A stretch of DNA of 64,000 nucleotides from Tetradesmus obliquus (Eukaryota; Chlorophyta; Chlorophyceae; Sphaeropleales; Scenedesmaceae), in the NCBI GenBank assembly GCA_030272155.1, contig CP126198.1, positions 1,612,001 to 1,676,000 of the forward strand, written 5' to 3'. Under the pieces are notes generated by a model. That model did not search any database, was not told where the DNA came from, and saw only the letters and a list, made by a program, of their open reading frames with translations. This document shows positions 34,210-45,828 of the stretch, piece after piece. Within the stretch, counting starts at the first letter, position 1; each line of letters begins with the position of its first letter. Both the position numbers and the translations under genes were made by a program.

Positions 34210-34939
34210 CAGTCAGAAGCCTGGCTTAGGACCTGGCCGTTGAACCCCAGGGCGATTGGATAATGTGCAGAGGAAGCAAACGAGAGTGCGAGAGCAACAG
34301 ATAAAAGTTAGTGTAGACATGTGAAGTCATTTCGAAGCCGTGGGCTGGGTGCAGCGGTGTTCTGTTGCGGGGTGCTACTGCAAAACATCACGGGCTACAG
34401 CAGGAACAGCAGGCAGTAAAGCAACGATATCTGGGAAGCGATGGCGTGAGAATATTACTTTCAGCGAAAGGCGAACGGGATAGGGATGATCATGGGTGGC
34501 TGCTAAGATTGCAGGTGTTGCAGTTGCTGCCTTGAGGACAGCACCAGCAAGCACGGGTGCCTCCCATCATTACTAGATAGGAGTGACGTAGTCACGGGAA
34601 ACTGCTAGTGTTACTCAATTTATTGTCGCTTTAGTGGCGCCTTGAGTATGTGGTGGATGGAGCAGCTAGCGAGGTGCAGCAAGTTGCAGCTGCAACAGCA
34701 TTGGACCATGAAGCCAGGGCAACCTAGCGAGCACGGTCCAGTGCATACCCTTACGCTTGCTGGATCAGTCTCAAATACCTCGTGGTTGTGTTTGTCAGGC
34801 TGATCGTCTTGAATTGCAAAGCCACGCCTGCTGCACACACGCAAAGGCGCCATTGGTGGAGTTGTCCGTGATCTGTCGCCCACGCGCCGGCAGGAGTGGC
34901 AAACGTCAACAATATTCTACGTTTGAACCTCTTGCGCAA
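33810..34939. other. intergenic stretch
   Basis: Contains the 3' end of the DUF1499 gene (TGTAA at 34133), a GTCC/GTCA microsatellite and the presumed promoter of the MYND gene. No other gene recognised. Confidence 0.4.
34171..34216. repeat. tetranucleotide microsatellite (GTCC then GTCA)
   Basis: About three GTCC units run directly into about eight GTCA units; the switch from one motif to the other suggests a point mutation spread by slippage. Confidence 0.95.
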
Positions 34940-37570
34940 ATGTCTGGCGACCGGGAGGCCCTAGCTGCTCTCAAGCGCCTGAGCGAAGCAGACCTAGAGC
35001 TGTTCGATAGCCAGCCTGCTATGTGCAGCACAGTAGAAGCGTGGCTGCAAAAGCGGCTGGAGCATGATGAGTCAAACAAGCTATGTGACGTGGCGGGTGT
35101 ATCATCGCTGATCAGCGACCAGCAGGTCGTGCAGCTGCTGTCAGCTGCAGTCACCACCCTGCTCAAGGGCCTGGCAGTAGGCACAGCAGATAGCTATTTT
35201 CCGGAGAACCAGATGAACGCTTTCCAGCAGCTGGGATCCGGCTTGTCATTCTGCATGTCAGCATGCAGGGAGATCTGGCCCGAGGGCCGCAGCAGCAGCG
35301 ACAAGCGGGAGCGGCAAAAGGCGGCGCTGCAGTTAGCTCAGTCAGGTGTGTGCCGGCATCCCCACAGCAGCAGCGTGGAAAGCATAAACTCTGGATTTCA
35401 AATAATTACAATTAAAAGAGAGCTGAAGGATTGAGTTGAATGCTGCTGTCTGTGCTGAAGCGCCATGGCTAGGGCAGCGTCACTGGCGCTCAAACCCTAC
35501 CATGAGTATTGGCCCGCCTGCTTCCTGCAACCGCTGCAGCTGTTCCATCCCAGCACTGCAAAAAAAACCACAATTGGCCTCATTTGGCTGCCGCTGTGCT
35601 TGCTGCTGCTGCTGCTGCCGCTGTTTCCTGCAGGACTGTACCCAGCCATAGCCGCTGCCTGCAAGACAGAGGCCAGCATCCTGCAGCAGCTGCAGCAGCG
35701 CTTTCAGCAGCAGCAGCAGCCAGAGCAGCGGCGCGAGGTCAACGCTACTGCAGTGCTGCTGTCGCAGCACTTCAACCTTGCAAAGTGGCTGATGTCACTG
35801 TGGACATTCACAGCAGGAGCAGCTCCAGATGCCACCCGCTTTTCAGGCGCCTATGTGCCAGTGGCAGCGCCGCTCGCCAAAATGCTAATGCAGCTGCTGC
35901 TGGCCTGCTCAGCCGTCACAGGAACGATCAGCAGCAGCAGCAGCAGCGACAGGGCGGTGCATCCGCTGCTGGAGTCCGCCACGCAAGCCATGTCGCAGGT
36001 GTTCTTCACTACAGACTCTCGCCGAGGGCATTGCAGCAAACGTCACCAAGAAGAGCAGCGCTGCAACAGTGCAAGCCATCGCCTCAGATCATGTGCTGCA
36101 GCTGCTACTGGCTCAGCTAGCTGCTGCAACCGAGCAGCTGCACACACGGCAGCGGCGCAGGCTGCGCAAGGCCGCTGCTGCTGCCAGCAGCAGCAGCAGC
36201 AGCAGCGCTGCAAGCAGTACGTCTGCCACCACAGCAGAGCTCCCAGAGCCATACTACCAGCAGCTGTTTGCTGCGTTAGGCCTGCCAGCAGCAGATGCAG
36301 TGCGCAGCCGCGACAAGTTCCTCACTGGCCCTTTTATGGAAGGTGACAGCGTCTACCGCATCCACACAACAATTGCCGAAGTCGTAGTGTACAAGCAGGA
36401 GCAGCGCGCAAACGAGCCGCTGATCCGCGGCGGCGGCTGGCGCGGCGGCCCTGCAGGCACGTACCGTTATAACAGCGGCAGCAGCAGCAGCAGCAGTGGT
36501 GGTGTGCCGGAGCCAGTAGTGCCGGCAGATCTGATGCGGCCGCTGCTGCTGACAGCGCTGGAGGCCTGCCTGCTGGATGCGCCGCTGAATGTCATCAGCA
36601 GCTGCAGGGAGCTGCTTTGGGTGATGCTAGCAAGCAGCACTTGGCTGCCTGGGGGTCAGCCGCCAGGATCTGCAGCAGCAGCAGCAGCGCAGCTGCAGCA
36701 GCAGCTTGGGGGTGCTGCAGGGGTGCGTGAACTGCTGCAGCTGATGCTGCAGCAGGCTGGGCCCGTGGTGATTGCAGCGTATAAGCGGGGTAAGCTGGTG
36801 GGGGCGATGCGCAGGGAGGATGAGGCGGGTGCGGTGAAGAGCCACTCGCGCAGTGTGAGCATCCAGGGATATGGAGGCGCATTGATCAGCTTGGTGTGCT
36901 CAGGTGAGGCGTTTCAGGGGTTGTGCTGGTTGTCTGTCTTATGGTTTCTCAATAAATGGGAGATTCTTTGAGCCGCTCGCGCATTGTGAGCATCCAGGGA
37001 TTTGGAGGCGCCCCAAACAGCTTGGTGTGCTCAGGTGAGATTGCAGTGGGAAGCTGGTGGGTGCGCTGCGCAAAGAGGATGAGGCGGGTGCGGTGAAGAG
37101 CCACTCGCGCAGCGTGAGCATCCAGGGCTATGGAGGCGCACTGATCAGCTTGGTGTGCACAGGTGCGGCGCTTCAAGGGTTGTGCTGGTTGTCTGTCTTA
37201 TGGCGCTTTGAGTAGTTCAAAAATACCTGAACCACTCGCGCAGTGTGAGCATCCAGGGATATGGAGGCGCGCTGAACAGCTTGGTGTGCTCAGGTGAGGC
37301 GTTTCAGGTGAGGCGTTTCAGGTGAGGCGTTTCAGGTGAGGCCGGTGAAAGATCACACAGCTGACCTATGGGTTTGTTGTATGAGAGCGTGAGCATCCAG
37401 AAATTTGGAGGCGCACTGATCAGCCTGGCGTGCTTAGGTGAGGCGCATGGGTTGCGCGGTTGACCCGTGCACAATTGCTGCTCACACTTGCAGCAACCCC
37501 TGCCACCGCCGCTTCATGCTGCTGCTGCCTCAGTCGACTCCGCCACCCTGGCAGCAGCCCTCACTGCAGG

Positions 37571-37617
<47 letters not shown>

Positions 37618-38985
37618 CCTGCTGCAGCGCCCTCAAGGCTCTGGAAGCCTCCTACAGAGATGCATGCAGCCCAGGTCCAGATCAGTATCTGCACCCACTG
37701 CATGAAGACACGCTGCGCGCATTTGGCAGCAGAGTCATTGCCGCGCTGCGGCGCGCTGCTGGCATGGACAGCAGCAGCAGCAGCACGGCAGCAGCAGCAG
37801 CAGCAGCAGGAGCCAGCGGGCCCCTGGTGGAGCTTTTCTGTGCTGCCATGCAGCAGCAGCAGCAGCAGCAGGGTGGGGCATCAGCAGCTGGGCAAGACGA
37901 GGAGCACCAGCAGCTGCCCAAGCGGCTGTACTCGCTGCTGGTCAGCACCCTAAAGGGCCTGCTGCTGTGCAACGGCGAGACAGCAACAGGAGACATCCGG
38001 CTGATGCTTGCTGCAATCGACGTGTCGCAGCTGGTGGTGCATCTGTGCAGCGCTGCGAGCCCCAGCAGCAGCAGCAGCAGCAGGGGTGCGGCCCTGCCAG
38101 TGCAGCTGGTGTCACCTTGGATGGCTCTGGCAGCACGTGGCTTGACAGCAGCAGTTGAAATGCACATGAGCCTCACCGGAGGCAATGCAGCAGGCCTCGC
38201 AGCCCTCATCCGCAGCAGCACTGATGCACGGGAGAAGGCCGTCGCACAAAAGCCCGATGCGCCGCTGCAGCGGCTGCTGAAGCCACTTGATTGGCTAGTG
38301 GGCTGTTTTGAGCAGCACCAGCAGCAGCTGGGAGTACCGGATGTGGTGATGCAGGAGCTGCGGGCAAACAGAAGCTATGTTGTGACAGTGCTGCCATATG
38401 CGCTCCAGGGAATGGCCATGCGCGCAGATCAGGCAATCATTCGGTCTATGGCTTCGCCGGCGTCTGTCGGGGCTGCGGAGATGACCCATTTGATGCACCA
38501 CACTGCAATGCCGATCCTGGCGTGGACCCCGCACGCGTACGCCTGCAACAACCCAGGTGTGTGCAGGGCTCAGTGCAGGGTTCAGTCGAAGGTTTAGAAG
38601 CTCGCAGGGTTGTGTTCTGCTCTAGGTGTTGCGCTGTGACTTGGGGGTATTGTTCCCAGTGTGTCGAGTGTTCAGCCCAGAGCTAAGGGCTCCGCAGGGT
38701 GTTGTGTTCTACACACGCCACACGTGTATGCCTGCAGCAACCCAGGTGTGTGCAGGGTATTGTTCCAGGTGCCAGGTGGTGAGTTAGTGTTCTGTTGTGT
38801 TCTAGGTGATGAGTTGTGCCTCGGAGTTGGGAGGGCATGCAGCTGGCGGCTGCTGCTGCTGTTCCAACATGCAGGCTGCGGCAGCATGCCAGCACTGGCG
38901 AGAGCTGGAGCTGGTGACAGCCAAGAACAGCTGCTCTGCTGCTCGATACTTGGCCAGGAGTTTACTTACGTGTACACTCATGTTC

Positions 38986-39025
<40 letters not shown>

Positions 39026-39144
39026 GCTAATCAGGTTGTGGCAGCATGGCCGCCACAGGCGAGCTGGAGCTGGTGACAGCCAAGAACAGCGGCTCTGCTA
39101 CTAGGTACTTTGCTAGGAGTTTACTTACGTGTACTCTGCTGTTC

Positions 39145-39176
<32 letters not shown>

Positions 39177-39369
39177 GTATTGCACAGGCTGCGGCAGCAT
39201 GGCTAGCACCGGGGAGCTGGAGCTGGTGACAGCCAAGAACAGTGTGTGCTCGGGCTGCAGGGCGGCGTGGCTGTGCAGCAAGGAGTGCATGAAAGGGCAC
39301 TGGCACAGGCACAAGCCTGCGTGCAAGCACATCGGGGCTGCCAACAAGGCAGCAGCAGCAGCTAAGTAG
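34940..39369 (+). CDS. MYND-type zinc-finger protein, multi-exon
   Basis: Proposed exons: 34940-35345 (MSGDREALAALKRLSE..), 35634-35998, 36015-36903, about 37490-38557 and 39188-39369 (stop TAG). The long central region is helical, with Gln, Ser and Ala runs from CAG tracts, and has no recognised domain. The last exons give YACNNPG|CGS....VCSGCRAAWLCSKECMKGHW and HRHKPACKHI, a complete MYND finger (C..C, C..C, C...C, H...C spacing), normally a protein-protein interaction module. Large families of such MYND proteins exist in chlorophytes. The ATG at 34940 is chosen because conserved-looking sequence starts there; an in-frame ATG at 34757 is possible. Frame joins need a 16-bp removal at 35999-36014 (see findings), and the phase of the join near 36903-37490 is not settled because five donor copies are available. 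Confidence 0.85.
36838..37440 (+). repeat. five copies of a MYND-gene exon end with GTGAGG donor
   Basis: The exon end coding HSRSVSIQGYGGALISLVCS before GTGAGG (36838-36903) recurs at about 36972-37035, 37098-37160, 37228-37295 and 37385-37435. A 14-bp element with its own donor, GTGAGGCGTTTCAG, is further repeated about four times at 37295-37340. Confidence 0.9.
38530..39240 (+). repeat. repeated edges of the MYND exons
   Basis: The donor side (ACGCGTACGCCTGCAACAAC and CCAGGTGTGTG, about 38530-38562) is copied at about 38715-38757. The acceptor side (GGCTGCGGCAGCATGGC.. to ..GCCAAGAACAGC) is present three times, at about 38876-38930, 39034-39090 and 39188-39241, separated by CTG tracts. 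Only the last continues into the finger. Confidence 0.9.
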
Positions 39370-39479
39370 CGGCAGCAGCAGCAGCAGCCAACAAGGCCGT
39401 CGCTGCTGCAGCAGCAGCAGCAGCAGCTGCCGACAAGGCCGCCGTGCAGCAGCAGCAGTCAAGCAAGAGCCTGGCTGGC

Positions 39480-39632
39480 TGCTGTGCAGCAAGGAGTGCA
39501 TGCAGGGCCACTGGCACAGGCACAAGCCAGCGTGCAAGCACATTGGGGCTGCCAACAAGGCCGCAGCAGCAGCCAAGTAGCTGTACATAGCAGCCACCAA
39601 CAGTGCAGCTGCCGACAAGGCTGGCAAGGACA

Positions 39633-39673
<41 letters not shown>

Positions 39674-39824
39674 GACCAACACAGGCGGCAGCAGCAGCAG
39701 TCAAGTAGGAGCCTGGCTGAGGCGGCTGTGCAGCAAGAAGTGCATGAAGGGCCACTGGCACAGGCACAAGCCTGCGTGCAAGCACATCGGGGCTGCCAAC
39801 AAGGCAGCAGCAGCAGCCAAGTAG
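39480..39824 (+). pseudogene. two truncated copies of the MYND finger C-terminal half
   Basis: After the MYND stop, segments coding LCSKECMQGHWHRHKPACKHI (about 39484-39580) and LCSKKCMKGHWHRHKPACKHI (about 39727-39824) each end with the same Ala-Lys-stop (TAG). The first half of the finger is missing in both. They are tandem partial duplicates of the last exon, which could serve as alternative 3' ends only if spliced to an upstream exon. Confidence 0.8.
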
Positions 39825-40790
39825 CAGCGGGAGCAGCAGCAGCAGCAGCTGCCAACAGTGCCGCCGCTGCTGCCGTAGCAGCTGCCGACAGCGTCGCCGC
39901 CGCCGCCGCCGCCGCAGCAGCAGCAGCCGCCACGTAGGAGCGTGGCTGGGACTCACTAAGTGACACTGAAGGGCGGCACCGCCGTCACATAAGTGCTGCG
40001 CAGCACTGACGTTGCTGGCAGCATGCCAAGTGGTGGTGCTGCTGGTGTCTTTTTCTGCGCAGTGACAACTTGCGTCTCTTTCTGCACACCAGTCAGCCAG
40101 CTGTTTGCCTTGAAACGGGGACAGTCGCCATACGGATGCATCATGGCTGCTGATTGCCAGTGTGTGGTTATATGCAGCGTATTTGGGGCGGCTTTTGTGG
40201 ACGTGTGGGGGCCAGGGGGGGGGGGGGGGGGACGGCGACAGCAGCACGGTCGCCATCACACCTGCTGCTGGTGCCTTTGGTATGTGCTGTTGCAACAGCA
40301 GCGGCACAACAGGCGGTGTCATTCCTGCAACTGTTATTAACATAACTTCAATCAACCTTTTGCAAGCACGATCTTTTGGAAGCCCTGCAGTAACCGTGAG
40401 CCTTGCCATACAAATACAGCAGCGACTGGCTGACTCACCACCATGGTTTGTTGCATGTGCTTGTAATGTATGACCTGCATGCACGTCGTAACCCTTAATA
40501 TCGATGCGCAAAGCGCTGCACTGCACCGCTCAAGCCTGTACGGTGTTGCTGTACCTGCAACCGCACACAGCCGGGCCGGACATCCGCTACTGGTTCGTGA
40601 AATTAGCCTTTGAAGTTGACTCTTGATCAACTATTGAGCTTTGAAACAAACCACCAGCTGCTTGGCGTGAGATCACGCCCGACCGTGACCTTCCATTGGT
40701 GAGTGGCAGTTTTGGGCCCGTGGGCGTTTGAGGTTGCGCACTAGTTTCCAGTTGGTTTCCAGCTGTTTTCTGCATGCCTAGCGGCGTTTG
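39825..40790. other. intergenic stretch with a poly-G run
   Basis: CAG/GCC-rich sequence to about 39940, then unique sequence with an uninterrupted run of G of about 16 at 40216-40231. No gene recognised. Confidence 0.4.
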
Positions 40791-40799
40791 ATATATAAA
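40791..40799 (+). promoter_or_regulatory. possible TATA box of lipase gene 1
   Basis: ATATATAAA lies about 220 bp upstream of the lipase ATG. The region from here to the ATG is recognisably duplicated at 45590-45828 upstream of lipase 2, supporting a shared promoter and 5' leader; the TATA itself is replaced there by TATTAAAG. Confidence 0.4.
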
Positions 40800-41017
40800 C
40801 CCTCAGTTTACACGATCGAATACAGCCGCACGTTGTTGTCACCGCGAACAGAAGCTGGTGCCACCAAAGCAGCAGTTCAGATCTGCGGCTTTTGCTGTGC
40901 AAGCACCAATACAGTTCAGCTGATCGACTCGTTTGTATATATTCTTTAGATCCAACCGCAGTTACTGCGTGCCGAGCCAGTGTTCTCAGAATCAACCGAA
41001 GTTTGGGACCTGGCTCC

Positions 41018-41656
41018 ATGGGACCTGCTCCGCACCTCCTGCCGGTCCTACTGCTGGCTTGCCTACTCGCAAACCATGCGCATCTGGTTCAAAGCCAGTC
41101 AATGTGGCAAACTATGTCTCAGGTGCGCTCAGGTGCTGTGCAGCAGAGGCAGCAACTGAATGTGTCCCACAGCAGTACTGCTGGTGAGTTGATCTCACCA
41201 AACTGCAACTGAACGTGCTGCCGATTGACGCGTGTCCGTGTCGCTACCTGTGTCCACACGGATCGCTTCAATCGTGTCTTACCGAATGCTTTGGCTTGCC
41301 ACCGAATGCTGCCTCTGCAGAGCCTCAGATCACGGATGCGGACCGGTACCTCTCCAAGCTCTGGCACAACTGAACGAGGCACAAGCGGTAGCATGATCAG
41401 AAGCACAGCTCAACTGGCAAGGGACAACATGCCCGCCTTGAGAAGGAGCACAGCCAGTGCTGCCAGCAGAGCCATTACGCCAAACCCCAACCTCGTGCGC
41501 AACGTGCAGCTGCCCAAGTGCCAGACAAGCAACGTGCTACTCGACGCAAGCGGCTTCCCCAGCAACTGGCAGCAGCTTAGCGCGCAGCAGTAGGCGGAGC
41601 ACCCCATCAACATGGTCATGTTCCAGGTGGCATACGGTGAGTACAGTTGCCGCCGC

Positions 41657-41695
<39 letters not shown>

Positions 41696-43350
41696 GCAAC
41701 ATGGGGTCAGCCGGTTGTGGCAGGCCCATCAGTGTATAGTTTCAGCTGCTGATGTTGCTTGCCACGCGCCTCACTTTCTTGTTTATAATCAGGGTTCTAA
41801 ACCACTGATGCCTGGCAACTTGCGATGCTTGCTGTCCCCCACTCTCACACTCCTGCAACCGCCAAACCGCTTAAAATTGAACTCACCGTATTCAGAATGC
41901 ATCAAGCCTCTAAAACGTTTGCACTGCTATTGCTGCTGCTGTTGCCAGCTTCCTACCAAGATCCCGAGCAACTGCCTGGCTGCCTGGGTCCCATGGGCAT
42001 TGACACAGAGAGCATAAAGTTTATGAAGGCAAAGGACACATCCGTGTCTACAGTGACAGCAATGGTCATGAAGGCCGCCAACGAGCGCATCTTCGTGGTG
42101 TTCAAGGTATGCAGAGCCGCCCGCTGCAGTTGCTGCTTTTTAGAGGTCGTCTTGCTAGCTGCATCGTTGCAACGTGTGCAAGGCACTGGTTGCCACTCCT
42201 CCCACAACAAAAGCGTATTGGTGATGTTCAAGGTGGGTGACACGACGATGTCACGCCCCCGTGCAGCTGTCACCAAACATGCGCGCGCTCACCTATAGAC
42301 TTCAGTTCAACTTTTGCATGAACTTGCGTATCAGCCCGGGTGGGGTGGGTGATCGTGTGGATTGTTAGGCAGGCTTGCACACACATACTCCGCTCAAGCA
42401 ACCCACCAGCATGCAATGGAAAGTGTTGCTTGGCCTGGGCGCATAGTTCTGGTCAACAAAATGTTGCGGCGTTGCTTCCTTCAGTCAGACACATTCCCTC
42501 CAGATGTTCTGCCGCCTTTCTGCCGCCTTTCTGTGCCGCCTTTACCCTACACACACGCCTGCAGGGATCGGACGTATCCAACATCGCCACTGACGTCAAC
42601 TGCCGCTACAGCGCACCAGTTGGCGCCGCCTTTGGCGCGCCCGACTCCGACATCCGCCTGACCGACGGCTTCTACCGTGCCTGGCAAGTCCTGGAAAATG
42701 ACGTCATTAACACCGTTCTAACATATCTCAATCAGGCGCCAGGCGCCCAGATCTACGTGGTCGGCCACTCCCTGGGAGCCTCCCTCGCATCTATTGCTGC
42801 GCTGAGGATGCAAGCTGGCGGTGTGCTGCCTGCCTCTGCTGACGTGGCAGGGGTCTGGCTGCTGGCCTCCCCTCGCTCAGGCAACGGCGCCTGGCGCGAC
42901 GCATACAATGCAGCGCTGCTGACCCGCACGCTGCACATCACCAACTTCCGGGACTTTGCGTCTCGGCTGCCGCAGCAGACACAAGACTGTAGTGCAGGCG
43001 GTGGCTTGTCGGCCCTCGTTGCCGCGAGGGGGCAGTATGCGCACGTGGGCCGGTCCCTGGTGCAGTGCCCCGCACCGTCCGGCGGCCTCGTGCAGTGGAA
43101 GTTGTACGCCAGCGGCAGTGAGAACCTGGAATGCGGACCCGGAAAGGACGGCGCAGACATGTCGATTGCAACACACATGCTTGGGGCGTACTTTGATGCC
43201 TGGAGGAGGGGGCACCTGGCAAGCAAAGGCAGCGACCTTGCGGATGATATCAGGACTGCTGCTGTGCTGTGCCAGGAGTGCGTTGACCTCAAGAACGCGC
43301 GCAAATTCCGGCTGACTCGGGTGAACCCATTTTCGACGAGTTGTGCATGA
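41018..43350 (+). CDS. secreted class 3 lipase, copy 1 (in-frame stop in exon 2)
   Basis: Exons 41018-41122, 41321-41636, 41949-42106 and 42565-43350, with phases identical to copy 2. A signal peptide (MGPAPHLLPVLLLACLLANH) is followed by a Ser/Thr/Gly linker, a segment QLARDNMPAL..NVQLPKC, then DGFYRAWQVL and the nucleophile elbow IYVVGHSLGAS (Ser near residue 262 of the joined frame), NFRDFASRLP (likely acid region) and a C-terminal HMLGAY (likely His). These are hallmarks of fungal-type class 3 lipases (esterase/triacylglycerol hydrolase, alpha/beta hydrolase). The codon at 41591-41593 is TAG where copy 2 has CAG, about residue 126, before the catalytic domain. If TAG is a stop here the gene is a pseudogene despite an otherwise intact frame. 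Confidence 0.85.
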
Positions 43351-43492
43351 TTTGAAATGAACATGGCATCAACGCTGTGAAGAAAGCAACATCTACAGAG
43401 GTGTGGCCGTGCTTGTATCTGGTATACCACGAGTGTGGTGGGTCATTGCAAAGCCGTCTGAGCATGCGCTGGTGACATGACGTAGGCTGCCT

Positions 43493-43789
43493 ATGAGCTT
43501 CACTCTTTTCCTGACCACACTGCTGCTGCCGCTGCTGCTGTTGATGTTGCTGCTACAGTCCTTCCCCCCGGCACGCGCAGGGGGCCCTGTGACCTGCTTC
43601 AACAGCGACAACTGCAGGGTGCAGCGGGCCTGGACCGCAGCAACCTCCGTGGGAAGTACCTTCACTGCTGCTGTCGTCACGCTGACTGGCTGCAGCGGCT
43701 ATATGTGCGTTGACGTTGTTGTAGAGCACATTTGCCAGTACAACAAACAGCTGTTTGAGCTGATAATCTCCTGCACGCAGGCACCTTGA
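43493..43789 (+). CDS. small secreted Cys-containing protein, copy 1
   Basis: A 98-residue frame with a strongly hydrophobic Leu-rich leader, a predicted cleavage near FPPARAGG, and a mature part with NSDNCRVQRAW and CSGYMC. A paralogue at 48624-48860 lies at the same place relative to lipase 2. Function unknown. The Leu run comes from a CTG tract, and part of the frame could instead be an exon using the acceptor at TGCTACAG, so the start is uncertain. Confidence 0.55.
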   Translation: MSFTLFLTTLLLPLLLLMLLLQSFPPARAGGPVTCFNSDNCRVQRAWTAATSVGSTFTAAVVTLTGCSGYMCVDVVVEHICQYNKQLFELIISCTQAP

Positions 43790-45828
43790 TTGCTGATTGT
43801 CAATTGAGTCCTTGTTGTGGGACACAACAGTGGTTGTGAGTTGGCCAGCTGTATCAGAATGAGATATAGAATGCGCATGGCACAGCATACAGTCAGACAA
43901 AGACAAGCACCTTCAAGCAACGCTGGGCCATGAGACCCCCAGCCAAAGTCCCATGATGCTCTGAGTGGGTTGTCATGCATGCGCATCAGTCTAGCAGCAC
44001 GCCATCCAGCACGGGGCATATTAGTACTACTAGCAGCGCAAGGAACATCTGATGCAGATCAGCAGTTTATGCTGTTGTTGGTCGCCTTACCCAGGGATGA
44101 TCAGTTCTGTAGATGATAAGTACATGCATAATACTGTCATTTTACATTGTTGATCAGTACATGGTTGATCAATACAGGGATGATTAGTACAGGGATGGTC
44201 GGTGCAGGGATGGTTAGTACAGGGATGATTAGTGCATAGATGGTCAGTATATGGATGATCAGTACAGGGATGTTCAGTACATGAATGATCGGTACATGGT
44301 TAATTAGTACATGAATGTTCAGTAATTTAAAAGGGATTGCCAGTGCATGGTTGATCAGTACAGGGATGGTAATTTAAAAGGGATTGCCAGTGCATGGTTG
44401 ATCAGTACAGGGATGGTCAGTACAGTGATGATCAGTACAGGGACAATCAGTTTGAAGTACGCCGGCCGTAGGACGTAGAACGTCAAGGCTGCTGGCCAGG
44501 GGGTCTAGTACACATGCACAGTACAGTCACAGTACGTGACTGTTGCAGTGTTGTTATGTTGTTGTGGTATGCTGACCAGCTGGTCAACATACCCTGCAGG
44601 GATGTGCCGCACAGGAGTGGCTCCAGTCAGTGTGGCCGTAGCTGCCTGACATGCCTTGTAGCAAGCCTGGCACACAGTTTGTCACATCTACAACAGTGTT
44701 GCCCGAGAGAGGGGGGGGGGGGGTGTAAGCGGTCACGCACATGCAGCGCAGTTGTTGGTGGCATGTCGACAGTGGCGTTGCTTGTGTATGTTCTGGGAAC
44801 CTATGCTCTAGTTGAGTAGTGGGAATGAAACAACAGAGCTTTCAGGCCCATACCATGCCTGTCCTTGTCCTTCATAAATTACGCATGGAAGAGCATAGGC
44901 TCAAGCAGCTTGCCTTCTTCTGATGCGTAGGACTTGTAACTGGAGCATGTAATGTAATGTAATGTAACTTGATCTAGTTGCCCCCTTTGCCTAGTCAGCT
45001 GCTGGCAGCTTGTTATCCTGGCTCAAAACGTGTTGCCCGTGCACGAGCGAGGTTACCGTATGACATGATTTGTTGTTACCTCCGCATGCGGTTCTCTTTG
45101 GCGTGATGTGGGAGGAGTTGCAATGGATTGGCTGATGAAGGGCGTGCATAGACACCAGGAGACTGTTGAAAAAGCTACCATTGATGACCTGATGCTGCTG
45201 CTGCAACGGCCGCTGCCTTGGATATCCAAAAGCATCAATACTTTGGGCAGGTTTGCTGCTTACCATTTGACACTAGTATTGTCACTCTGTTGCTTTTCAG
45301 ACCCTTCGCCCCAACCCCCCAAAGTTCCAGCAGAGGTCCACGTTGCATTGTGGAGACACCAGATGGTGCCGCACCACACACAACCGGGCCGGAAACCACG
45401 GAACTGCGTCAAGGAAGCAGCATTTGCCGCTACAAAACTTAATTGTAACTAATTATTTTATTATCATCTGCTGGTCGTAATAACAAGGTCGTGCATGACG
45501 CTCGAGGGGCTCCGGTGACTGGGGGTTTGGGCACTTTGTCACTTGGGGTTGGGCACTGCTTCTTTCCGGCTTAACGGTGCTGTATGCTGGGCGATAGCTT
45601 GTATTAAAGTAAGTTTTGCAGGATCGTATACAGCTTGCCCTGTGCTGTCACCGCTGAAGAAGCAGCTGTGTAACCTTCGAAGCTGTTGAGATCTGCGGCA
45701 TTCGCTGTGCAAGCAGCCGTAAATATTTATTGTACTGTCATACTGACGTTGACTCGCTAGTTTCCGTCCTGGTTCTTGCGTGCGGAGCCGGCGTTCTCGG
45801 GACCAACCAAAGTTTGGTCACCAGCCTC
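43790..45828. other. intergenic region between the duplicated lipase units
   Basis: Contains the degenerate repeat field at 44098-44455, a poly-G run of about 13 at 44711-44723, a short TAATG repeat at about 44950 and, from about 45590, the duplicated leader of lipase 2. No gene recognised. Confidence 0.4.
44098..44455 (+). repeat. degenerate ~15-bp tandem repeat field
   Basis: About 20 or more units of the type GGATGATCAGTACAG with many point variants (GGTCAGT, TGATCGGT, TTGATCAGT). A larger block containing AATTTAAAAGGGATTGCCAG is itself duplicated at about 44325 and 44370. The decay of the units suggests age. Confidence 0.85.

Noticed and set aside
41591-41593. TAG reassigned to Gln in the nuclear code
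   Set aside because: TAG ends the MYND gene and its partial copies in plausible positions, and other genes use TGA and TAA as ends; a single C-to-T mutation is simpler.
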